Below are positions 1 to 8,786 of a stretch of 64,000 bases of DNA, one piece after another. Source of the DNA: Sanguibacter suarezii NBRC 16159 (GTDB lineage Bacteria; Actinomycetota; Actinomycetes; Actinomycetales; Cellulomonadaceae); assembly GCF_001552735.1 (NCBI RefSeq), contig NZ_BCRT01000018.1:57618-121617 (forward strand), in the 5' to 3' direction. The notes beneath the pieces are model-generated. The model worked only from the letters and a program-made list of their open reading frames with translations. It was not told the origin of the DNA and did no database searches. Made by a program: the position numbers and the translations under genes. Numbering within the stretch: position 1 is the first letter of the stretch; each line of letters starts with the position of its first letter.

Positions 1-145
1 GGGCGATCGCCTCCTTGCGACGCCCCAGGGCCTGGGCCGGCGCAGTGTTGCTCTGGCCACGGCCCGCGGGGGCTGCAGTCTCAGAGGTGTAGGTGCTGGG
101 AGCTTCTTCGTCCAGCGTGTCGATGTCAACGGTGGTTTCAGCCAC
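1..145 (-). CDS. rpsI: 30S ribosomal protein S9, N-terminal part (cut by window edge)
   Basis: Only the first 48 codons are in the window. Translation from a GTG at 145 gives an acidic, low-complexity leader of about 40 residues followed by GRRKEAIA, the conserved opening of S9. S9 binds 16S rRNA in the small-subunit head and its C-terminal tail reaches the P-site tRNA, but that tail lies outside the window. The gene follows rplM by 44 nt, the usual L13-S9 operon. The acidic N-terminal extension is common in Actinobacteria. The GTG start is inferred from reading frame and an upstream GGACACGAGGA stretch. Confidence 0.93.
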   Translation of the reverse strand, partial: MAETTVDIDTLDEEAPSTYTSETAAPAGRGQSNTAPAQALGRRKEAIA

Positions 146-189
146 AGCGGTGTCCTCGTGTCCTTGTTTGTCTGCTCAGCAGGCGGGGC

Positions 190-633
190 CTACTGGGCGA
201 CCTGGGTGATCTCGAAGGGCTTCGGCTGCTGCGCAGCGTGGGGGTGCTCAGCGTCGCGGTAGACCTTGAGCTTGCCCAGCTGGTTGCGGCCGAGGGTGGT
301 CTTGGGGAGCATGCCGCGGACGGCCTTCTCCACTGCGCGCTCGGGGTTCTTCTCCAGGAGATCGGAGTAAGCAACGGCACGCAGACCACCCGGGTAACCG
401 GAGTGGGAGTATGCAAGCTTCTGCTCACGCTTGTTGCCGGTCAGGGCAACCTTGCCGGCGTTGATGACGATGACGAAGTCACCGCCGTCGGCGTGCGGAG
501 CGAAGGTGGCCTTGTGCTTGCCTCGGAGCAAGGTAGCAACGTGGGTAGCGAGGCGGCCCAGGACGACATCGGTCGCGTCGATGACGTACCAGTCGCTCTG
601 GACGTCGCCGGGCTTCGGGGTGTACGTGCGCAC
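190..633 (-). CDS. rplM: 50S ribosomal protein L13
   Basis: The 147-residue product has the L13 hallmarks [16 protein letters not shown] near the N-terminus, the [12 protein letters not shown] segment, and SHSGYPGG with [10 protein letters not shown] further on. L13 is an early-assembly 23S rRNA-binding protein. The open frame extends further upstream, but the GTG at 633 starts at the family's normal N-terminus (VRTYTPKP) and has GAAGG about 8 nt before it. It is the first gene of the L13-S9 operon and is preceded by a clear promoter at 765-794. Confidence 0.96.
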   Translation of the reverse strand: MRTYTPKPGDVQSDWYVIDATDVVLGRLATHVATLLRGKHKATFAPHADGGDFVIVINAGKVALTGNKREQKLAYSHSGYPGGLRAVAYSDLLEKNPERAVEKAVRGMLPKTTLGRNQLGKLKVYRDAEHPHAAQQPKPFEITQVAQ

Positions 634-764
634 GGTCGTAGCCTTCGTTTCGTGTTCGTGTCTTCTCCGACGCAGGATTCTGCGGCCGGTGAGGTCGGTG
701 AGCGCTTCGTGGTAGACCTCGCGAGTGGGCGCACCGGTCACGTATGGAAGCACAACGACTCGTT

Positions 765-794
765 ACGATATCCGCTCGAGGTGCAACCGGTCAA
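765..794 (-). promoter_or_regulatory. Promoter of rplM-rpsI
   Basis: On the minus strand TTGACC (789-794) and TATCGT (765-770) are separated by 18 nt, a good match to the actinobacterial housekeeping sigma consensus. The predicted leader to the rplM start is about 125 nt. The -35 box lies inside the inverted repeat at 785-802. Confidence 0.7.
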
Positions 795-802
795 AACCGG
801 TT
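785..802. repeat. Inverted repeat over the rplM -35 box (candidate operator)
   Basis: AACCGGT (785-791) and ACCGGTT (796-802) form a perfect 7-bp inverted repeat around CAAA. It covers the -35 element of the rplM promoter, a position typical of a repressor or activator site. No cognate regulator can be named. Confidence 0.45.
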
Positions 803-921
803 ACGTCACAGCAGGAGGATCCGCCTGTTCTGACGGTTCCTCGCCGAGCTGTTCTCAGAAGCACGAGCGGGAACAAGACAAGTCGCAGAACGATACTACC
901 CGAGAGTCTGCCCGGCGTCGG

Positions 922-1812
922 TCAGGCATCCACGCTCTGACATGCCGCGCACTCCCGCGCGGTCGCGGTGGGCGCGCACGCGGGGCACACGACCTCGAGC
1001 GTCGTGCACGACGGCGCGGCGCAGTTCTCGTAGTTCGACGTCGTCTCCCCGCACAGGGTGCACCGTCCCAGGGAGCGGGTCTCGTCGTCGAAGTCGATGT
1101 GCATCCGTTGGTCGAAGACGTAGAGCGACCCCTCCCACAGGCCCTTCGAGCCGAAGGTCTCGCCGTACCGGACGATGCCGCCGTCGATCTGGTAGACCTC
1201 GCCGAAGCCGCGCGAGGTCATGAGCGCGGACAGCACCTCGCAGCGGACCCCGCCGGTGCAGTACGTGACGACCGGACGCCCCTTGAGGTCGTCGTACTTG
1301 CCCGAGTCGAGCTCGGCCACGAAGTCGTGGGTGGTGCGGACGTCGGGCACCACCGCGCCCTTGAACTTGCCGATCTCCGCCTCGAAGGCGTTGCGGCCGT
1401 CGAAGAACACGACGTCGTCGCCGCGGGCGGCGACGAGGTCGTCCACCTCCTGGGGGCTCAGGTGCACGCCGCCTCCGACCACACCCGACTCGTCGACCGC
1501 CAGCTCGTGCGGGGCCCCGAAGCTCACCAGCTCGGGGCGGACCTTGACGCTGAGCCGCGGGAAGTCCGTCCCGGTCCCCTGCGACCACTTGACGTCCATG
1601 TCGGCGAAGCCGGGGTACTGCCGGGTGGTGCGCACGTAGCGCTTGAGGTTCTCCACCGTCCCGCCGAGCGTGGCGTTGATCCCGTGCTCGGAGATGATCA
1701 CCCGGCCGGTGAGGTCCCACTGCTGGGCCAGCGCGGTCTGCCAGAGCTTGACCGCGAGCGGGTCGGCGACCGGGGTGAAGGCGTAGAAGAGGACGATCTT
1801 GTGCACAGCCAT
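922..1812 (-). CDS. trhO: tRNA uridine(34) hydroxylase, rhodanese-like (TrhO/YceA family)
   Basis: The 296-residue protein belongs to the TrhO family, which makes 5-hydroxyuridine at position 34 of certain tRNAs. The N-terminal half is the acylphosphatase-like domain ([16 protein letters not shown], about 37-51). A rhodanese domain follows, with active-site Cys185 in [10 protein letters not shown]. The C-terminus has several Cys pairs (CTLC, CPAC, CAAC) that probably bind zinc. Length is typical. It lies upstream of rplM on the same strand but rplM has its own promoter, so it is probably an independent unit. Substrate assignment follows the family, not this sequence. Confidence 0.9.
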   Translation of the reverse strand: MAVHKIVLFYAFTPVADPLAVKLWQTALAQQWDLTGRVIISEHGINATLGGTVENLKRYVRTTRQYPGFADMDVKWSQGTGTDFPRLSVKVRPELVSFGAPHELAVDESGVVGGGVHLSPQEVDDLVAARGDDVVFFDGRNAFEAEIGKFKGAVVPDVRTTHDFVAELDSGKYDDLKGRPVVTYCTGGVRCEVLSALMTSRGFGEVYQIDGGIVRYGETFGSKGLWEGSLYVFDQRMHIDFDDETRSLGRCTLCGETTSNYENCAAPSCTTLEVVCPACAPTATARECAACQSVDA

Positions 1813-1847
1813 GGCCCAAGCCTAAGCGGGGTCGTCCCCCTCCCCGA

Positions 1848-3548
1848 TCACCGCTCCCGGCGCACCCGCTCCACGTCCCACACGGGCTCGTCGGTGAGCT
1901 GGACCCGCCCGTCGCTGCCGAAGACGAGGAAGCGGTCGAAGCCGCGGGCGAACCAACGGTCGTGCGTCACCGCCACGACCGTCCCCTCGAACTGGGCCAG
2001 CCCGGCCTCCAGCGCCTCGGCCGAGTGCAGGTCGAGGTTGTCGGTCGGCTCGTCGAGCAGGAGCAGGGTCGCTCCCCCGAGCTCGAGGAGCAGGATCTGG
2101 AACCGGGCCTGCTGCCCGCCGGACAGTGTCTCGAAGCGCTGCTCGGCCTGGCCGGCGAGCTCGTAGCGGTCCAGGGCCTTGCTCGCGGGTTCACGGCTCA
2201 TGCCGTCGCGTGCCCCTTCCCCGCGGTGCAGGATGTCCAGCAGCGTCTTGCCCTCGAACTCGGGGTGGGCGTGGTTCTGGGCGAACCAGCCCGGGCGCAC
2301 CCGGGAGCCGAGGGTGACCGAGCCGGTGTGGGCGACCGGCCCGCCGTGCACCGGCGCTCCGCCCGGGACCGGGGCGTGGTCGGAGTCGCTCGGGTCGGGG
2401 TTGGACCCGCCCGCGGCCAGCAGCCGCATGAAGTGCGACTTGCCCGAGCCGTTGGAGCCGAGCACCGCGACCCGGTCGCCGAACCAGATCTCGGCGTCGA
2501 AGGGCTCCATCAGCCCGGTGAGCTCGAGGGCGTCGGCCACGACCGCGCGCTTGGCGGTGCGGCCCCCGGTGAGGCGGACGCGGACGTTCTGCTCCCGGAC
2601 CACCACCTCCGGCGGACCGGCCTCCTCGAAGCGGCGCAGCCGGCTCTGTGCGGCCTGGTAGCGGCTGGCGAGCCCGTCGTTGAAGGCGGACTTGTTCTTG
2701 AGCATGTTCACCAGGTCCTTGAGCTTGGTGTGCTCCTCGTCCCAGCGGCGACGCATCTCCTCCAGCCGGCTCATCCGGTCGTCGCGGGCTGCGCCATAGG
2801 TATCAAATCCGCCGCCGTGGACCCAGATGGATCCCCCGGAGGGGTTCGGCTCGAGGGAGGCGACCTGGGTCGCCGTGCGGGAGAGCAGCTCGCGGTCGTG
2901 GCTGATGAACAGCACCGTCTTGGGGGTGGCGGCGAGCTGCGACTCCAGCCACCGCTTGGTGGGAACGTCGAGGTAGTTGTCCGGCTCGTCGAGCAGCAGC
3001 ACCTCCTCGGGGCCGCGCAGCAGCGCCGTGAGGACGAGGCGCTTCTGCTCTCCACCGGAGAGGGTGCGGACCTCGCGCCACTGCGCCTGGTCGAAAGGGA
3101 TCGACAGGACCTCGTCGGTCACGTGGTCCCAGTCGTTCTCGGCCTCGTAGCCGCGGGCGTCGGCCCAGTCGGCGATGGCCTGCGCGTAGCGCATCTGGGT
3201 GGGTTCGTCCTCGCCGGTCATCATGGCCAGCTCGGCGGCAGCCAGCTCGACGCCCGCCTCCCGGACGGCCGACGGCGCGAGGTCCACGAGCAGGTCGCGG
3301 ATCGTGCGGTCGTCGTCGATCCGCCCGACGAACTGACGCATGACACCCAGCCCGCCGCTGCGGGTCACCCGGCCGCCGTGCGGGGCGAGGTCGTCGGCGA
3401 CGATCCGCATGAGCGTCGTCTTGCCGGCCCCGTTGGGCCCCACGAGCGCGACCTTGGCGCCGTCACCGACCCGGAGGTTGACCCCGGCGAGCAACGGGCG
3501 TCCGTCGGGGAGGAAGTAGCTGATGTCGTTGATGTCGATATGGCCCAC
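1848..3548 (-). CDS. ABC-F family ATPase (soluble tandem ABC protein)
   Basis: The 566-residue protein has two ABC cassettes and no membrane segments, the ABC-F plan. Cassette 1 has Walker A GPNGAGKT (37-44), signature LSGGEQKR and Walker B LLLDEPDNYLD. Cassette 2 has Walker A GSNGSGKS (about 364), LSGGQQAR and LLLDEPTDNLD. A charged linker of the kind that reaches the ribosomal E site lies between them. ABC-F proteins act on ribosomes (translation factors or antibiotic protection); which role applies cannot be decided here. The GTG at 3548 (VGHIDINDIS) fits family N-termini; no strong ribosome-binding site is visible, so it may be leaderless. Divergent from the DUF5709 gene. Confidence 0.88.
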   Translation of the reverse strand: MGHIDINDISYFLPDGRPLLAGVNLRVGDGAKVALVGPNGAGKTTLMRIVADDLAPHGGRVTRSGGLGVMRQFVGRIDDDRTIRDLLVDLAPSAVREAGVELAAAELAMMTGEDEPTQMRYAQAIADWADARGYEAENDWDHVTDEVLSIPFDQAQWREVRTLSGGEQKRLVLTALLRGPEEVLLLDEPDNYLDVPTKRWLESQLAATPKTVLFISHDRELLSRTATQVASLEPNPSGGSIWVHGGGFDTYGAARDDRMSRLEEMRRRWDEEHTKLKDLVNMLKNKSAFNDGLASRYQAAQSRLRRFEEAGPPEVVVREQNVRVRLTGGRTAKRAVVADALELTGLMEPFDAEIWFGDRVAVLGSNGSGKSHFMRLLAAGGSNPDPSDSDHAPVPGGAPVHGGPVAHTGSVTLGSRVRPGWFAQNHAHPEFEGKTLLDILHRGEGARDGMSREPASKALDRYELAGQAEQRFETLSGGQQARFQILLLELGGATLLLLDEPTDNLDLHSAEALEAGLAQFEGTVVAVTHDRWFARGFDRFLVFGSDGRVQLTDEPVWDVERVRRER

Positions 3549-3655
3549 GGGACAAGTGTGAGGCCTGGGCCGGCCTGCGGACGACCTCTTTTCCCTGAGA
3601 GCGCACGCGGGCGTCGTCGACGTGCGCGGTCCGGCGACCGATGGCACGGTGAAGT

Positions 3656-4057
3656 ATGAGCAACGACACCCCAGAGACCCGCCCTGACCCCGAGCTCGGA
3701 TCAGAGGGCGACTCCGACCAGCTGACCAAGGAAGACCTGCTCGCCGACCGTGCCGTCGACGACCTCCTCGACGAGGGCTACTCGCCGCCCGAGCGTGACC
3801 GCCCCAACCACTACGGCGAGACGGCTCTGGAGGAACGGACCGGCGAGTCCCTCGACCAGCGCCTCGCCGAGGAGGAGCCCGACGTCTGGGACCGCCCAGA
3901 CCTCAGGGGCAGCGAACCAGACCGCGCCGGCCGCCTCGTGGCCGACGACGAAGCCCTGGACGGGCGCCCGAACGACACCTTCGCCGAGGACGTCGGCGTG
4001 GCTGGCGGCGCTGCGAGCGCCGAAGAGGCAGCCGTGCACGTCATCGAGGAGCCCTGA
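3656..4057 (+). CDS. DUF5709 family protein
   Basis: A 133-residue, very acidic hydrophilic protein. The segment DDLLDEGYSPPERDRPNHYG followed by GESLDQRLAEEEPDVWD matches the actinobacteria-specific DUF5709 family, whose function is unknown. No signal peptide or membrane segment is present, so it is probably cytoplasmic and partly disordered. It is transcribed divergently from the ABC-F gene across a gap of 107 nt and converges on truA. Confidence 0.85.
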   Translation: MSNDTPETRPDPELGSEGDSDQLTKEDLLADRAVDDLLDEGYSPPERDRPNHYGETALEERTGESLDQRLAEEEPDVWDRPDLRGSEPDRAGRLVADDEALDGRPNDTFAEDVGVAGGAASAEEAAVHVIEEP

Positions 4058-4084
4058 GACGAGCCCTGACCGCCTCCGCGCTGG

Positions 4085-4966
4085 CTACGGCTCCCCGGGC
4101 ACCCACAGGTGCTCGGCGGCACGCCGGGCGCGGATGAGCTCGGCCCGCGCGGCCAGCTCGGCGTCCGGGGGGTAGATGACCTCCTCCAGCACGAGCCCGT
4201 GCGCCGGCACGACGCCGGCGCGCGGGTCGCGCTCCCCCGTCGCGAGCACCTGAGCGGGCCAGTCCACGCTCTGGCGTCCCTCGCCGACCGCGAGCGAGGC
4301 GCCGACGAGGGCCCGGACCATGTTGTGGCAGAAGGCGTCGGCCTGGATCCGAGCAACGACGAGCCCGGCGTCCGCCCCTGAGGCGGGCCGTTCCCAGGTG
4401 AACTCCTGCAGGTGACGGATGGTCGTCGCGCCCGGGCGCGGCCGGCAGAAGGCCGCGAAGTCGCGCACGCCGATGAGTGGCTGCAGCGCCGCGTGCATCG
4501 CCTCGACGTCCAGCCCCCGACGCAACCACAGGGTCCAGTCGCGGGTGAGCGGGTCGTGCAGCGGCGGCGTGTCAGCGATCCGGAAGGTGTAGCGCCGCAG
4601 CAGGGCGCCGAACCGCGCCTCGAAGCCGGGCGGAGCCTCCCTCACCGCGCGCACCCGCAGGTCGGAGGGCAGCACCCCGTTGAGCCGGGACAGCAGCGCC
4701 TGGGCGGGCGTGCGCGCGGACCGCCCGGCCACCTTGGCCCATACCGCGGGGTCGAGGTCGAAGTGGGCCACCTGTCCGCGGGAGTGCACCCCGGCGTCCG
4801 TACGCCCTGCGACGGTCAGTCGCGGTGCGGGCACCCGCAAGATCCTGGTGAGCGCCTCGTCGAGCGTGCCTTCCACCGTCCGCAGGCCTGGTTGGGTGGC
4901 CCAGCCGGCGAAGTCGGTACCGCGGTAGGAGAAGTCGAGCCGGATGCGAATCACGCCGTACATCAT
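4085..4966 (-). CDS. truA: tRNA pseudouridine(38-40) synthase TruA
   Basis: The 293-residue protein carries the TruA catalytic motif GRTDAGVHS with the nucleophilic Asp57, after the N-terminal segment RLDFSYRGTDFAGW. TruA isomerises U38-U40 in the anticodon stem of many tRNAs. The ATG at 4966 is used because GGGGTAGG lies just before it; ATG 4963 or GTG 4954 are alternatives. In many Actinobacteria truA directly follows rplQ. Here it is separated from rplQ by three unrelated genes and runs convergent to the DUF5709 gene. Confidence 0.94.
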   Translation of the reverse strand: MMYGVIRIRLDFSYRGTDFAGWATQPGLRTVEGTLDEALTRILRVPAPRLTVAGRTDAGVHSRGQVAHFDLDPAVWAKVAGRSARTPAQALLSRLNGVLPSDLRVRAVREAPPGFEARFGALLRRYTFRIADTPPLHDPLTRDWTLWLRRGLDVEAMHAALQPLIGVRDFAAFCRPRPGATTIRHLQEFTWERPASGADAGLVVARIQADAFCHNMVRALVGASLAVGEGRQSVDWPAQVLATGERDPRAGVVPAHGLVLEEVIYPPDAELAARAELIRARRAAEHLWVPGEP

Positions 4967-5004
4967 CGCCTACCCCAGGTGCCCGGTGCCACTACTGTGA
5001 ACGC

Positions 5005-5775
5005 ATGGCTCGCGCGCACCCTCCCGAGACCCTCACGCTGTCGGTGGACTGCGGAGGCGGCGGCATCAAGGCAGCGGTGCTCGACTCCGCAGGGACGGCC
5101 CACGCCCCGCCCGCGCGGGTTCCCACCCCGTACCCGCTCCCCCCGACGCTCCTCGTGGAGACGATCGCCGGGCTGGCGGCGGACTTGCCCCGTGCCGACC
5201 GGGTGAGCGTGGGCATGCCCGGGATGATCCGCCACGGCGTGGTCATCCACACCCCGCACTACATCACCCGGTCTGGGCCCCGCTCCCGGGTCGACCCGGA
5301 CCTGCGGGAGCAGTGGGCCGGCTTCGACGTCCGGGCCGCCGTCGCGGCCCGGCTCGAGGTCCCTGCCCTCGTGCTCAACGACGCCGAGCTGCACGGAGCC
5401 GGCGTGATCGCCGGGACCGGCCTGGAGCTGGTCCTGACCCTGGGTACCGGCCTCGGCTCGGCGCACTTCGACGGCGGTGTCGTCGCACCCCATCTGGAGC
5501 TCTCCCACGCGCCGTTGCGCCGTGGCACCACCTATGACGAGTACATCGGGGAGATCGAGCGCCGTCGCCTCGGCGACGGCCTGTGGTCACGCCGGGTCGC
5601 CCGGGTGGTCGCTGCGCTGCGTCCGGTCTTCTGGTGGGACCGGCTCTACCTCGGTGGGGGCAACTCGCGCCGGATCACCCAGCCGGTCCTCGACCATCTC
5701 GGTGACGACGTCGTCGTCATGGCCAACTCCGCCGCCCTCGTCGGTGGGTCGCGCGCCTGGGACCTGCTGGCCTGA
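5005..5775 (+). CDS. ROK-family sugar kinase, polyphosphate-glucokinase-like
   Basis: The 256-residue protein has a ROK/hexokinase fold: phosphate-1 loop DCGGGGIK (15-22), probable catalytic Asp126 in LNDAELHG, LGTGLGS (147-153) and a C-terminal YLGGGN. The cysteine-rich zinc motif of repressor-type and classical ROK kinases is absent, as in actinobacterial polyphosphate glucokinases, which phosphorylate glucose with polyphosphate or ATP. The usual ELGH is replaced by ELSH. The start is 38 nt from truA in divergent orientation. The last 189 nt overlap the facing hydrolase frame. Confidence 0.82.
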   Translation: MARAHPPETLTLSVDCGGGGIKAAVLDSAGTAHAPPARVPTPYPLPPTLLVETIAGLAADLPRADRVSVGMPGMIRHGVVIHTPHYITRSGPRSRVDPDLREQWAGFDVRAAVAARLEVPALVLNDAELHGAGVIAGTGLELVLTLGTGLGSAHFDGGVVAPHLELSHAPLRRGTTYDEYIGEIERRRLGDGLWSRRVARVVAALRPVFWWDRLYLGGGNSRRITQPVLDHLGDDVVVMANSAALVGGSRAWDLLA

Positions 5776-6534
5776 GGGGTGCCGGCCGGAGACGGCCTCC
5801 CACGCCTCGAGCACGACGCGGGTGAAGGCCACCGGCGCGTCCAGGCTCACCAGGTGCTTGGCCCGGGGCACCACGACGTGGTGCACCGGCTGGCCGCTGC
5901 TGCGAGCCGCCGCGAGCATGCGCCCCTCCTGGGAGCGGAAGTGGTCCAGGCGGCCGTTGACCACCCACACCGGGCACCGCAGCCGGGCCAGGTCGGCTGC
6001 CGGGTCCAGCTCGGCGACCTCGCTCAGCGCCTGGGCCATGACCGTCAGGGCGAAGCCTCCCGCGCCGACGTCGACGGCAGCCTGCGGGGTGAGGCTGGCG
6101 CGTACGACCGCCGCGTTGAGCCCGGCTCCTGAGCCTGGCGTCCGCTCGATCCACCGGGAGAGCTCCGCCCAGGCTGCCCGCAGCCGCACCTGCGGGCTCG
6201 TGCTGCAGGCGGCGGCGACAAGACCGGCGACCTGGTCGGGATGGCGGGCCGCGTAGTCGACGGCGAGATAGCCACCCAAGGACAGACCGACGAGCAGCAC
6301 CCGCCCACCGAGCCGCGTCACGGCGTCGTCGATCGTCGCCCGGGCTCCTTCGAGTGTGAAGGGCTCCCCCAGGTGCGTGCCGTGCCCGGGCAGGTCCACG
6401 GCCTCCACCCGGATCCCGGCCCGGGTCAGCGCCTCGACCTGGAACCTCCACATCGTCGCGGAGGTGCGGATGCCGTGCACGAGCAGCACAGGCAGCCCGT
6501 CCTGGTGCGTGGAGCTCGCAGCGGTCATGCCCAT
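5587..6534 (-). CDS. Alpha/beta-hydrolase fold protein
   Basis: The protein is 315 residues from the ATG at 6534. Signs of the fold are LLVHG (oxyanion strand), nucleophile elbow GLSLG with Ser85, acid Asp197 in GRLDHF and His227 in AKHLVSLD. No signal peptide is seen. Substrate is unknown. Homology-like sequence ends near residue 255. The remaining 60 residues are read antisense to the 3' end of the ROK kinase gene and look like run-on, so the frame may have lost its original stop. An in-frame ATG at 6528 is an equally good start; both have weak ribosome-binding sites. Confidence 0.8.
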   Translation of the reverse strand: MGMTAASSTHQDGLPVLLVHGIRTSATMWRFQVEALTRAGIRVEAVDLPGHGTHLGEPFTLEGARATIDDAVTRLGGRVLLVGLSLGGYLAVDYAARHPDQVAGLVAAACSTSPQVRLRAAWAELSRWIERTPGSGAGLNAAVVRASLTPQAAVDVGAGGFALTVMAQALSEVAELDPAADLARLRCPVWVVNGRLDHFRSQEGRMLAAARSSGQPVHHVVVPRAKHLVSLDAPVAFTRVVLEAWEAVSGRHPSGQQVPGARPTDEGGGVGHDDDVVTEMVEDRLGDPARVAPTEVEPVPPEDRTQRSDHPGDPA

Positions 6535-6620
6535 CTGCGGATCTTTGCCCAGACGGCCCCGACGGGCAACCGGTGACCGTCGGTGCTCACCCGACCTCAC
6601 CCGCGACGCTCAGCAGCCGG

Positions 6621-8639
6621 TCAGCTGCACGCGGTGATGCGGAAGAGGTGCGCCGTGCCCTCGCTCGCCACGAGCTCGAAGCCGCTCGTGGTGTCGACCG
6701 CGCGCAGGGCTCGGGTGGGCATGTTGTTCGGCCGGGTGAGGTCGACCGTGGCGGAGTTGAGGTAGAGGTACTCCACCCCGAGCCGGTCCAGCGCCTGGCA
6801 GATCTCGGGGTTCTCACCGATGTCGTCCAGGTGCAGCGCGAGCAGGCGTTGATCCGGGCTCAGCCAGTCCGCACCGATGCGGTAGTAGACCGGCGTGCGG
6901 TGGCCGTAGGAGGAGATGAGCACCGCCCCGGCGTTCGGGTCGCCGATGATCACGGCGTCCGGCGGGACGAGGTCGGGCAGTCGTTCCAGCAGCCGCCGGT
7001 CGTCCGCAGAGACGAGCAGGCGCCGGCCGAGATGGTCGGGGTCGTAGACGCCGGCGGACCGGACGACCATCGCTGGCAGCCCCAGCACCACGCTGGAGAC
7101 CAGCGCAGCCACCACGACCGCCGTCCCGGCGCGCAGCGGGCTGCTCACCAGCCGTCCGGCGCCCCGCGGGCCGTCTCCCCGGTGGCGCCGCGCCCAGCGT
7201 GCCCACAGCCGCTGCGCCCACCATCCGGTGCCGACCGCGGCGAGCAGCAGCGCCGACACCGGGTAGAGCGCCTCCAGGCGGAACACGTGCTTGTACCAGA
7301 ACCCGGTCAGCCCTCGCAGAGGGTTCTCCGGCCCACCGGCCAGGGCCGCGAGGACGATCGTCAGCCCCCAGGCGAGCACCACCCACCGTAGCCGTCGCTC
7401 ACGGACCAGGACCACGACGCCGGTCAGCACGAGCGCGGTCAGCACGAGGTTCCCCGGCAGAGACGTCAGCGTCGTGTCGGCGAGCAGCCGGGAGACGGTG
7501 AAGGAGTACGACCGCGAGGGCAGGATCTGCTGGTAGCCCATGACGTCGGCCAGCACCCGGTCCAGCCCGGTCGCCCGCGCGGCGAGCACAGCCACCGCGA
7601 CGAGCCCTGCGGCTGCCAGCACCACCCACGTGACCGTGCGCCGCGACCGTGGACGCGCCGACCACACCCGCCAGGCCACGGCCAGCAGCAGCGGCCCGGC
7701 GAAGACGAGATAGGAGAAGATCGTGTTCGGGTGCACCAGAGCCATGCCGCCCACCGCCCCGGCCAGCACGACGGCCCCGCTCAGGGCGCGTCGGCGGCGG
7801 TCCCGGGTGCTCTCGCTGCGATCGTGCCAGCTGCGGATCCACAGCACCGTCGCGGCGAGGACGGCCGGGATCATGGCGGCGCCCAGGCCGTTGGGCCATT
7901 GCGCGGAGAGCACCAGCTGCCCGAAGGGGAAGAAGGAGAAGGACGTGCTCAGCGCGGCCACCACCGCGACGGCCCAGGGCTGGGCGGGGAGCACGGCGCG
8001 GGTCAGCGCGATCATCGCCAACGGCCACAGCACCGTCGCGACGGCGAGCATGGCCGCGTTGGACACCACCCCGGCGGACCCGAAGGGCACCAGGGCCAGC
8101 ACCCCGTGCCACAGCGTCGGGTAGAACGCCCCTGACCCGGGGCTGCTCACCACGGCGTCCAGGGCACCGAACATCGACGCGTTGCCCTGCTGGCGCACCA
8201 TCTCCAGGCCGTTGACGTGCACGACGGCGTCACGCACCTGGAGCGGCGCGGCGAGGTCGGTCATCCCCGCGCAGATCCCCGCCACGAGGATCACGGCGGC
8301 CAGCACCGCCGCTGCCCAGGTCGCACGGACCACAGCGGGCGGGGTCGGCTCGGTCTGCAGCGGGGCGTCGTGGCGTCGCCACCAGCCCAGGGCGGCGGCG
8401 ACCAGCCCGGCTGGGACGGCCAGAAGGAGCAGACCGGTCGGGCCCCAGGCGAGCCCGAGCCGGTCGAGCACGACGCCTGCCAGGCCGTAGAGCAACGCCG
8501 ACAGCGCCGGTCCCAGAGCCCAGGCCAGCAGGCCGCGCACCCGGGCCAGCCACGCGAGCGCGGCACCGGGCAGGACGAGGATCGCCGAGACGGCGACGAA
8601 GGCACCGACGAAGGAGGGAACCTGCTCGGTCCACGTCAC
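6621..8639 (-). CDS. DUF6541 family polytopic membrane protein
   Basis: The 672-residue protein has about 11-13 hydrophobic segments over residues 5-500 and a C-terminal domain of about 170 residues after the last one. It resembles the actinobacterial DUF6541 family, thought to be glycosyltransferase-C-like but without a proven activity. A loop with DLAAPLQVRDAVVHVNG precedes a membrane segment. The GTG at 8639 is chosen because GGAAGCAGG lies upstream and the membrane segment starts soon after. A long hairpin at 8714-8754 separates it from rplQ, so it probably has its own promoter within 8640-8713. Confidence 0.78.
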   Translation of the reverse strand: MTWTEQVPSFVGAFVAVSAILVLPGAALAWLARVRGLLAWALGPALSALLYGLAGVVLDRLGLAWGPTGLLLLAVPAGLVAAALGWWRRHDAPLQTEPTPPAVVRATWAAAVLAAVILVAGICAGMTDLAAPLQVRDAVVHVNGLEMVRQQGNASMFGALDAVVSSPGSGAFYPTLWHGVLALVPFGSAGVVSNAAMLAVATVLWPLAMIALTRAVLPAQPWAVAVVAALSTSFSFFPFGQLVLSAQWPNGLGAAMIPAVLAATVLWIRSWHDRSESTRDRRRRALSGAVVLAGAVGGMALVHPNTIFSYLVFAGPLLLAVAWRVWSARPRSRRTVTWVVLAAAGLVAVAVLAARATGLDRVLADVMGYQQILPSRSYSFTVSRLLADTTLTSLPGNLVLTALVLTGVVVLVRERRLRWVVLAWGLTIVLAALAGGPENPLRGLTGFWYKHVFRLEALYPVSALLLAAVGTGWWAQRLWARWARRHRGDGPRGAGRLVSSPLRAGTAVVVAALVSSVVLGLPAMVVRSAGVYDPDHLGRRLLVSADDRRLLERLPDLVPPDAVIIGDPNAGAVLISSYGHRTPVYYRIGADWLSPDQRLLALHLDDIGENPEICQALDRLGVEYLYLNSATVDLTRPNNMPTRALRAVDTTSGFELVASEGTAHLFRITACS

Positions 8640-8713
8640 GCGGGCCTGCTTCCGTCGTCTGTCGTCCGCCCTCTGATCAGGGATGACGGTAGCGCATCTG
8701 AGGTGGGGACGCA

Positions 8714-8754
8714 CACAAGCCCGGACCGAGAGATCATCTCGGTCCGGGCTTGTG
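8714..8754 (-). terminator. 18-bp hairpin terminator after rplQ
   Basis: A perfect 18-bp inverted repeat (8714-8731 with 8737-8754) around the loop GATCA lies 33 nt beyond the rplQ stop. There is no T tract, as is common in actinobacterial terminators. It closes the alpha operon. Confidence 0.85.
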
Positions 8755-8786
8755 CGTCACGGGCGTCGGCGCGAGGGCCGGGCACG

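Noticed and set aside
238..3659. Long plus-strand open frames opposite rplM, trhO and the ABC-F gene (642 and 565 codons)
   Set aside because: They are antisense shadows in high-GC DNA with Val/Leu/Arg/Glu-rich, low-complexity translations and no family motifs; the minus-strand genes there are certain.
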